Below are positions 56,521-64,000 of a stretch of 64,000 bases of DNA, piece after piece. Every line of letters starts with the position of its first letter. Position 1 is the stretch's first letter. Position numbers and translations under genes: made by a program. The DNA is from Charina bottae. Its lineage: Eukaryota; Chordata; Lepidosauria; Squamata; Charinaidae. The notes below the pieces were generated by a model. The model was not told the DNA's origin. It ran no database searches and saw only the letters and a program-made list of their open reading frames with translations. The stretch covers positions 2,454,001-2,518,000 of the forward strand of contig JALMGJ010000006.1 of assembly GCA_023362775.1 (NCBI GenBank), given 5' to 3'.

Positions 56521-57715
56521 GAGTGAGTGAGAGTGATTATGTGCCATGAAGTTGGTGTTGACTCTTAGCGACCACATACAGTAGTTTTTCTCCATGATGA
56601 TCTGTCCCCAACTTGGCCCTTCAGGTCTTCCAATGGCGCCCCCATCGCTGCTCCAACCGAGTCCCTCCCCCTTGCTGCTGGTGGTCCTCTTCTTCTCTTT
56701 CCTTCCACCTTTCCCAGCATTATGGATTTTTCAAAGAAACTTGGACTTCATATTGATTGATTAAAGTAAAGGTAAAGGTTCCCCCCGCACATTTGTGCAG
56801 TCGTGTCCGACTCTAGGGGCCGGTGCTCATCTCCGTTTGTTAGCCGAAGAGCCAGCGTTGTCCGAAGACACTTCCATGGTCATGTGGCCGGCCATAAAGT
56901 CACTGTCGATTCTCAGAAACCACGTACAGTAGATAGGCCTTCTCCAGTCCCTAATCTGGTCTTTCATGTCTCCCAACGGTGCCTCCATCTGTAACTGAGT
57001 CCCTCCCCCTTGCTGCTAGTGGTCCTCTTCTTCTCTTTCCTTCCACCTTTCCCAGCATTATGGATTTTTCAAAGAAACTTGGACTTCATATTGATTGATT
57101 ACGTGCCATAAAGTCACTGTCCACTCTCAGAAACCACGTAGAGTAGATAGGCCTTCTCCAGTCCCTAATCTGGTCCTTCATGTCTCCCAACGGTGCCTCC
57201 ATCTGTAACTGAGTCCCTCCCCCTTGCTGCTGGCGGTCCTCTTCTTCTCTTTCCTTCCACCTTTCCCAGCATTATGGATTTTTCAAAGAAACTTGGACTT
57301 CATATTGATTGATTACGTGCCATAAAGTCACTGTCCACTCTCAGAAACCACGTAGAGTAGATAGGCCTTCTCCAGTCCCTAATCTGGTCCTTCATGTCTC
57401 CCAACGGTGCCTCCATCTGTAACTGAGTCCCTCCCCCTTGCTGCTGGCGGTCCTCTTCTTCTCTTTCCTTCCACCTTTCCCAGCATTATGGATTTTTCAA
57501 AGAAACTTGGACTTCATATTGATTGATTACGTGCCATAAAGTCACTGTCGATTCTCAGAAACCACGTAGAGTAGATAGGCCTTCTCCAGTCCCTAATCTG
57601 GTCCTTCATGTCTCCCAACGGTGCCTCCATCTGTAACTGAGTCCCTCCCCCTGGCTGCTGGTTGTCCTCTTCTTCTCTTTCCTTCCACCTTTCCCAGCAT
57701 CAGAGCCTTCTCCAG
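56521..57715. repeat. Tandem array of a 214-bp unit
   Basis: GATTGATTACGTGCCATAAAG recurs at 57093, 57307 and 57521 (spacing exactly 214), with a diverged unit from about 56527 and a partly replaced one at 56755. Each unit has GACTCTTAGCGACC-like or ACTCTCAGAAACCACGTAG, CTTCTTCTCTTTCC and TTCCCAGCATTATGG. The unit derives from a reptile LINE 3' end, perhaps RTE/BovB-like. Confidence 0.85.
56764..56893 (-). mobile_element. tRNA-SINE family F, truncated, within the tandem array
   Basis: AAAGGTAAAGGTTCCCCCCG to GTCATGTGGCCGGC. It displaces part of one 214-bp unit: unit spacing here is 338 rather than 214. Confidence 0.8.
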
Positions 57716-58253
57716 AGGGCTAAGTCTTCACATAGTGGTATATCATAGTTTATGGAACTAATTAATTCAGCGTATTGGGCTTACCCAACCTGCTGAGTTT
57801 CTACTGACAGGCTGGATTTGTCAAATGTGCTAGGCCAAAATGTGGTTAGCTATTTTGTGGTTCAGTGTACCACAGACACAATCACTACAAGTTCCCCACG
57901 TCTTCCTTGGAAATTCTCTCACTGAATAGCAAGATTGTTTGGCTTGCAAGGCCTGATTCACACAATACATGTCTTTGGAGTTGGCTAACTCTGTTGTGTG
58001 AACCCATCCTTTGTGGTTTATAAATCATAAGTTATGTCTTACTGTGTGGTGTGAACAGAAATCACCGGTTGCGAGTTATTTAACAAACATTGCTTAAACA
58101 AATCATGGTTTGATGCGTTATTATTGTAGTCAGGCTTCTCGGAAACACAGCTTGCACATCCTAAAGTTTTCTCCTGCAATGCACGGCATATCCTTTTGGT
58201 GCACAAAGGGCACCAGCAAAGCTTAACAATGATCAATGTCTATATGGAGGGAG

Positions 58254-58586
58254 GTAAAGGTAAAGGTTCCCCCCGCACATTTGTGCAGTCGTGTCCGACT
58301 CCAGGGGCCGGTGCTCATCTCCATTTCTTAGCCAAAGAGCCAGTGCTGTCCGAAGACGCTTCCGCAGTCATGTGGCCAGCATGATGCGCGCGGAACGCTG
58401 TTACCATCCCACCGAAGTGGTACCTATTCCTCTACTTGCATTTGCATGCTTTCGAATTGCTAGGCTGGCAAGAGCTGGGGCGAGTGCGGGAGCTTACTCC
58501 AACACACGGGACTAGGGATTCGAACCTCCAAACTTGCGACCTTCTGATTCGCAAGCCTGGCGTCTTACCCGCTGAGCCACCATGCC
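58254..58586 (-). mobile_element. tRNA-SINE family F, full length
   Basis: Tail AGGTAAAGGTTCCCCCCGCA at the left, tRNA-like head at the right (GGATTCGAACC is an inverted B box). Flanked by exact ATGGAGGGAG copies (58244-58253, 58587-58596). Confidence 0.9.
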
Positions 58587-58621
58587 ATGGAGGGAGACCT
58601 TCCTCTAAATACACCTTAGAC

Positions 58622-58927
58622 CAGCCTTTCTCAACCTTTTGACTCTGGAGGAACCCTTGAGATATTTTTCAGGCCTCGGGGAACCCCTGCACATTCAGGC
58701 TCCAGTATAGACCAGACGTTACAAAAAGTTATTGGTTTCACGGGTAGGCCTGTATAGATGCATTAACCATGTTCTTAAACTCAAAATAAAGAATGTAACT
58801 TACCTCTTTAATGTAAAGTTGCCCGAATTTGAATTAATTTTTTAAATAAATTGTTATCTCCCAGGGAACCCCTAGGGACCTCTCGCGGAACCCGAGGGCT
58901 CCACGGGACACTGGTTGAGAAACCCTG
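58622..58927. mobile_element. hAT element family D copy 4 (opposite orientation)
   Basis: CAGCCTTTCTCAACC ... GTTGAGAAACCCTG; flanks CCTTAGAC and GCTTACAC. Confidence 0.88.
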
Positions 58928-58996
58928 GCTTACACTCTGCTGTGTGGCCGCAGGTCCCTTGGGAGTGGGCATAAATCTCATAAATAATTTTATAAA

Positions 58997-59328
58997 AGGG
59001 GCGCGGTGGCTCCCTAAGATGCCAGGCTTGTCGATTCGAAGATCGCAAGTTCGGCGGTTCGAATCCCTAGCCCCGCGTGACGGAGTGAGCTCCCACACTA
59101 GCTCTAGCTCTTGCCAACCTAGCAATTCGAAAGCATGCAAATGCAAGTAGATGAATAGGTACCACTTCGGTGGGTAGGTAACAGCATTCCGCGTGTGTCA
59201 TGCGGCCACATGACCGTGGAAGCGTCTTCGGACAACGCTGGCTCTTCGGCTGACAAACGGAGATGAGCACCGGCTCCTAGAGTTGGACACGACTGCACAA
59301 ATGTGTGGGGGGAACCTTTACCTTTTGT
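58997..59328 (+). mobile_element. tRNA-SINE family F, forward copy
   Basis: GGGGCGCGGTGGCTCC head with a perfect B box GGTTCGAATCC near 59056, ending GGGGGGAACCTTTACCTTTT. The (CCTTTA) tail is split by a BovB piece; a 9-bp AATTTTATA duplication (58986-58994, 59592-59600) encloses both. Confidence 0.88.
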
Positions 59329-59572
59329 TGTTGTTCAGTCGTTTAGTCGTGTCCGACTCTTCGTGACCTCATGGACCATAGCACAGCAGGCCTTCCTGTC
59401 CTCCATTGTCTCTCGGAGTTTACTCAAATTCATGTTCATTACATCGGTGATGCTATCTAACCATCGGCCAAAGTATTTGAGCTTCAGCTTCAGCATCTGT
59501 CCTTCCAATGAGCAGTCAGGGTTGATTTCCTTTAGGATTGACTGGTTTGACCTCCTTGCAGTCCAAGGGACC
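59329..59572 (-). mobile_element. BovB (RTE) LINE 3' end
   Basis: GTTGTTGTTCAGTCGTTTAG, GTGTCCGACTCTTCGTGACC, CATGGACCATAGCACAGCAG and TCACGGTGATG-like text are BovB 3' sequence in reverse, inserted in the SINE tail. Confidence 0.9.
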
Positions 59573-59599
59573 TTTACCTTTACCTTTAAACAATTTTAT

Positions 59600-60290
59600 A
59601 TATAGTAGCGGCGTATATTATCCCCATAATGTATGTCCTTTAACTCAGTCTTGATACAGTATTCATGAAAAATCAAAGTGTGTGGGACCTCTAGTGGATA
59701 TATGAGTAATGTTGCTCCTGGGTGTGGAAACCTTTCACACACCTTCCGTCATGTTCTCCTTTGCAGCAATTCGCGAAAGGGGCCGTGATTTTCATCCTCA
59801 AGTGTTCTCCTAGCTGGAGATCTGTTTCTTGATGTGTGATATATTGCTGTCAGCAAGCTAGTCCAAAGGTGACGGAAGTAGACACTGCAGGGAGAGGTTT
59901 TAGCCTCCTGTACAAGTTTCTGAGCTGCATCTTGACCGAGGGACCCCTTCTATATATTTATAGACTACCCTCACTGTGTAGCTTACTAACGTCAGGAAGT
60001 TTGTGTGACTGCCAAGAGGAATCATTATTAATCATTATTAATCATGTGATTGCCCCTGTTATTTCCTTTTGACCCCACTGGATCCATACATATCTTTTTT
60101 TATATATATAGTTTAAACTTTATTGATTTTCAGAGTATAGATAAAATAGAAAATACAGAAAAGCATGAAAATAGAACTAAAGAAAAAAGAAGAAGTCTTT
60201 CTTTTCTGTCTATTTGCAGTTTATAGTTTTTTCTTCTTTTTTCTTCAGTTCTATTTTCATGCTTTTCTGTGGATCCATACATATCTTTGA
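59600..60290. other. Intergenic sequence with an A/T-rich inverted repeat
   Basis: No gene. AGAAAAGCATGAAAATAGAAC (60157-60177) is inverted at about 60246-60268, likely paired retroelement 3' ends. Confidence 0.45.
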
Positions 60291-60294
60291 GGAT

Positions 60295-60360
60295 CGTGCA
60301 TCATGCATCTGATGAGGTGGGCTGTCATCTACGGAAGCATGCGCCATAATAAATGTATTA
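60295..60360 (+). ncRNA. Hammerhead-ribozyme-like core (degenerate)
   Basis: CTGATGA at 60309-60315, short stem II (60317-60320 with 60329-60332), GGAA in place of GAAA, and flanks CATGC (60302-60306) and GCATG (60337-60341) able to pair. AATAAATG follows. Confidence 0.45.
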
Positions 60361-60922
60361 GCCCTGAAAATAACCGTGAGATGTTCATGCAGGCATAAGG
60401 ACCAGCAACTTCTTTAAAAAGTTAACATTCCCAGGAGGTATTCAGTAATCTCTTTCTAGGTGTCAGGATGGAGCCTTTAGCCACAATGGTTAAAGGTGGT
60501 TAAAGGCAAGATCCTGTCATGGGGTTGAGTTGTGGGGAGACACGTGTAGAGTACTAGCTGCATGGGGATGGCAGGCACTTGGGGAGGGGGGAAAGAGACA
60601 AAAGCCAGCATTCCAGAGGAGACGTTAGAGATTGTTTGGGTGAGTTAAACAGTCAAGGTCAGGCAAGTAGGTACCATCTGGGAACCACTGAGAATGGTAC
60701 AGCGGGAGGAGGTAAGGTTATACAGTACGTAAGGGGAAAGTACTGAAGGGAATGTGAATGTTTTTTTTTGTATTTTGCTTTGTGTGGGAAAGGTTGAGGG
60801 GGGCTGGCTCACAGGGGGAGTGTGGAGTGTGTTTCTAACTGCTTTGCGCGGGGACAATCATTCGTCGCTTCGACTTGGATCTAGTTGCTTATCCTAATAA
60901 AGGGCCTGTTAGGAAGTTGGCT

Positions 60923-61098
60923 GCGGGGCTCCCTCCTGCAAACCCTGCCCCCCGGTGCGTGCGATTGGCTCCCGCCTGCAAATCCCACCCCAGCGCGCGC
61001 GATTGGCTCCTGCCTGCAAAACACCACCACCACCCCGGTCCGTGGGAAAATTTTCTTCCATGACCAGTCCCTGGTGCCAGAAAGGTTGGGGACTGCTG
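60923..61098. mobile_element. hAT-related minisatellite-bearing fragment
   Basis: Three GCGATTGGCTCCCGCCTGCAA-type units and a right end AAAGGTTGGGGACTGCTG, related to the element at 49269-49508; the left end is missing. Confidence 0.65.
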
Positions 61099-61099
61099 T

Positions 61100-61954
61100 A
61101 AATGACTTGTGGATTAAGTTACTGGTTTTGGGATTAAAGGCCTAAGAACCTTACACTAGGCTTGACTCACACCTGGTGCTCCTCTCTCCCTCCCGCCCCC
61201 TTGTTGTGACTTGAGAACAAAGTGCTTTTGCTGCAACCGAGGCAATGTGTAAAATACGCAAACCCAGACACGGACCCTGATCTTCCAGTGGAAAAGAGGC
61301 CTGGGAAGGAGACCCTACCTCACATATCTTCTTGGAATTATTGCTTCCTTGTTTGTTCCAATCATTACTGTTAATACACCCATGGACCATTGAGAAGGCA
61401 AGCCTGGTGAAGGCTGCAGTTCAGAGACAATGCACATAGTCCGTTTTCCAAAGGTGCCAGACTTAATTTCTAGCACCTTTCAGTAGCACCAAAAAAGGAC
61501 TTTTGTCTGAAATGCTGGCAGTTGGCTACCAGCCAAAAGCTGGGTTTACATCACCTTAAGCCATAATGTAGTTTGCTTGATTTGGGGTTTAAGGCCGTGT
61601 GTGAACACAATCATTGTGTGTTTTAAAATGTAGCTTTGTACACAGCCTAGCCAAGCTAGTCGTAGTTTATTCAGCAAGTATTCAGCAAAGTATGTTGCTG
61701 AGGTATTCATTCCAAGTATGTTGGAACCAGCAGCAAAACACAATGATGCCAGAAGGAAGGCGTATGTGCAGTGTCGTCATCGCTTAAATGCAACAACTGA
61801 GTACCTGGGTCCCAGTGGTGTCCACAGGGAGGGGCAAAGGGGGGGGGGTTAAATGACCAAGGCAGTGTTGCACTGTCCCAATGCAAGCTTGCACCTTTTC
61901 TGCACAGGTCATGATGTCGCATGAGTGTGCGAAAGGAACAGAATGGCCATGTGG
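61100..61954. other. Intergenic sequence
   Basis: No gene. 61510-61640 holds a piece of the degenerate GTGTGAACxxA repeat; the rest looks unique. Confidence 0.5.
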
Positions 61955-61967
61955 GGTCTTGAAGTAA

Positions 61968-62290
61968 AGGTAAAGGTTCCCCCCACACATTTGTGCAGTC
62001 GTGTCCGACTCTAGGGGCCGGTGCTCATCTCCGTTTCTTAGCCGAAGAGCCAGAAGTCCGAAGACGCTTCCGTGGTCATGTGGCCGGCATGACGCGCGCG
62101 GAACGCTGTTACCTTCCCACCGAAGTGGTACCTATTTATCTATTTGCATTTACATGCTTTCAAATTGCTAGGTTGGCAAGAGCTGGGGTGAGTGCAGGAG
62201 CTCACTCCGTCGCGCGGGGCTAGGGTCTCGAACCTCCGACCTTCCGATCGACAAGCCTGGCATCTTAACCACTGAGCCATCGCACCCCCT
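61968..62290 (-). mobile_element. tRNA-SINE family F, full length
   Basis: AGGTAAAGGTTCCCCCCACA tail at left, head with inverted B box near 62230. Flanked by exact 13-bp copies GGTCTTGAAGTAA (61955-61967, 62291-62303). Confidence 0.92.
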
Positions 62291-62303
62291 GGTCTTGAAG
62301 TAA

Positions 62304-62829
62304 GTTGTGGTATTTATATGACAATGTCCTTGCTTGGATGTTGTAATTTGCCCCTCTGCACCACAGCAGACACCTATATGTGAATCCAGTCAGCATTAAG
62401 CTAGAGAAACCAGTGGTGTGACAGCGTGTTCAAACAAAAAGCCACGGTTTGTTGAAATAAACCATAATTATGATTCACACAATACTGTACTGTAAGCCAT
62501 GTGACCCAATTCTACGTTGTAGATTAGTGCAATGCATAAATGAGGTCAGTATAATGAATCTTCTTCTGCTTCCCAATCTTGGTTGGTAATAGGCTTAGCA
62601 AGGGTTTGGGCTGGATGGTTTCTCCGGGTTAGCAAAATTTGCCTTCCAGCTGCAGTTCCACATGTGCCTAACCGAAAGGAGGCCTCACAGGAACAGGAAC
62701 AGGAACTGAGGCTTAAATGCTGAAGATGCTCGGTTATTCTGGAATGCTTCTGAAGACACCATGAAACTTTCATTACAATATAAAAAGAAAAACAGAAAGG
62801 GATCTTTTGTTTTTACTTAACCCGTAGCA
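62304..62829. other. Intergenic sequence
   Basis: No gene or clear repeat apart from a piece near 62440-62500 resembling the degenerate GTGTGAACxxA repeat. Confidence 0.45.
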
Positions 62830-63156
62830 CAGAGCTTTCCAAACTGTGTGTCGCAACACATTAGTGTGTCGGCTGCAGTGTCTGGGTGTGTCTTGGCTAC
62901 TGCTGCTGCTGCCTCCGAGCCCTGCCAGGATCCTGTGCAGGTCCTAGTGCCTGCCTTGTGCCTTGCTGCCCCCAAACCTGCTGTGATTCCGCACAGGTCC
63001 TAGTGCCTGCCTTGTGCCCTGCTGTAAGAGTGTGTCGCGAAATGATGCCCTGCTGTAAGAGTGTGTCGCGAAATGATGCCCTGCTGTAAGAGTGTGTCGC
63101 GAAATGATGCATGTCTAAAAAGTGTGTCACCAACATGAAAAGTTTGGAAAGCTCTA
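62830..63156. mobile_element. hAT element family C copy with minisatellite
   Basis: CAGAGCTTTCCAAACT ... GTTTGGAAAGCTCTA; flanks CCGTAGCA (62822-62829) and CCATAGCA (63157-63164). A CTGCTGTAAGAGTGTGTCGCG motif is triplicated inside. Confidence 0.9.
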
Positions 63157-63518
63157 CCATAGCATCTCATATCTACCAATAGCATTCACTTACGACTATA
63201 GTCTGAAGAAAGGAAAGAAAATACCCATGTGTTCCTTTTAAAAAAAAAAGATCCATAATACAGTGTTCACCAATTCCATGCCTCTAGCTGTGAGGATCTG
63301 CCACTTCAAAACTGGCTGAGGATTAGACCAATGCATCTGGCCAACACAAGATTGAAGAAAAGTTGGCTTACAGGAAATCTAATTTAGCCCTACTTTGACA
63401 GGCAGAAGCATCAAGTTTGGAAGGACAGGGTTTCAGGTAGAGTTCCACCCCAAAGTTTATGATAAATCAGCCCTCTCCAACTTGTGCCCTTCAGATGTGC
63501 TGGAATTTGACTCCCATA

Positions 63519-64000
63519 TGTGGTAGTCCTTCGGGTTCGAAGAAGACATGCTGTTGTGCAAATTATATGTTGCATATTAAGAGAAGCGGACTGGAAGAAG
63601 AGGAGCGTGGTTTTAAAACTGGAGGAAGAAACATCAATAACCTGCGCTATGCTGATGACACTACCCTGATAGCTGAAAATGCAAAGGATCTGCAAGCTCT
63701 AGTAATCAAAGTCAAGGAGCACAGTGAAAAAATGGGACTAAAACTAAGTATAAAGAAGACCAAACTAATCATAAGAGTTCCAGCAACCAGAACTGAAATG
63801 AAGGCCTTTTAGGATCAACCACCCACAGTAAAGGAACAAGCAGTCAAGAAATACGCCACAGCCTAGCACTTGGTAGAGCAGCCATGAAGGCCCTGTGATG
63901 TGTCTATACAGTACCTACAAAGATTGGCATCGTGCAAGCTGTGGTATTCCCTGTGACACTCTGTGGAAGCGAAAGTTGGACTTTGAAGAAGCAGGATAGG
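63519..64000 (+). mobile_element. BovB (RTE) LINE reverse-transcriptase fragment, cut by window end
   Basis: Encodes NNLRYADDTTLIAEN with the catalytic YADD, then GLKLSIKKTKLII up to a stop at 63812. Beyond a frameshift the text continues with PTKIGIVQAVVFPV and SESWTLKK. The order and wording match BovB/RTE. It is a degenerate copy. Confidence 0.9.

Noticed and set aside
56521..57715. CRISPR-like array
   Set aside because: The repeats are contiguous 214-bp units without spacers in a vertebrate genome; it is a local satellite.
58997..59070. Functional tRNA gene
   Set aside because: A perfect B box is present, but the A box is damaged, the acceptor stem is not closed, and the sequence continues into the SINE body with flanking duplications.
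63459..63812. Host gene with a reverse-transcriptase fold
   Set aside because: YADD context, neighbouring frameshifts and wording match a degenerate BovB/RTE LINE.
54650..64000. TSPAN33 or another gene upstream of TNPO3
   Set aside because: No tetraspanin-like CCG or transmembrane exons were recognised in either strand; the interval is repeats and unique noncoding DNA.

Overview
This is vertebrate nuclear DNA, most likely from a squamate reptile. Introns are spliced, about half the bases are G or C, and the interspersed repeats are squamate in flavour: BovB (RTE) LINE pieces, a CR1 3' end, several hAT families, a tRNA-derived SINE, a Helitron-like element and a Penelope-like retroelement. 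No database search was possible, so the organism call rests on repeat types and on gene identity recognised from protein sequence.

The window holds two complete protein-coding genes. IRF5 (interferon regulatory factor 5) runs on the + strand with eight coding exons between 885 and 11216. Joined, they give 506 codons and every splice phase agrees. TNPO3 (transportin-3, the SR-protein import receptor) runs on the - strand with 22 coding exons from 54186 down to 17075. Joined, they give 933 codons, again with every phase consistent. The genes lie tail to tail, as IRF5 and TNPO3 do in human (7q32). The 3' ends are separated by roughly 12.1-15.7 kb of window sequence. The TNPO3 start lies in a CpG-rich promoter (about 53.6-54.65 kb) with ETS-type motifs.

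Layout: 1-856 is the IRF5 upstream region or first intron, full of repeats. 885-11216 is IRF5 and 11217-about 12750 its possible 3' UTR. About 15690-17074 is the probable TNPO3 3' UTR. 17075-54186 is the TNPO3 coding span; intron 1 (42652-54036) carries a Penelope-like element at 47670-49622. 54.65-64 kb is intergenic and repeat-rich: hAT elements, four tRNA-SINE copies, a 214-bp tandem array, and BovB pieces including a reverse-transcriptase fragment cut by the window end.

The most notable observations concern how mobile elements sit in the genes. A hAT element is inserted exactly across the 5' splice site of TNPO3 exon 16, and the target-site duplication keeps the donor intact. Almost all hAT insertions share an 8-bp duplication with a central TA, the signature described for Buster-type hATs. 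Penelope-derived inverted repeats break inside the stem II of a hammerhead-ribozyme-like motif, and three further hammerhead-like cores occur elsewhere. No undescribed multi-gene system was found.
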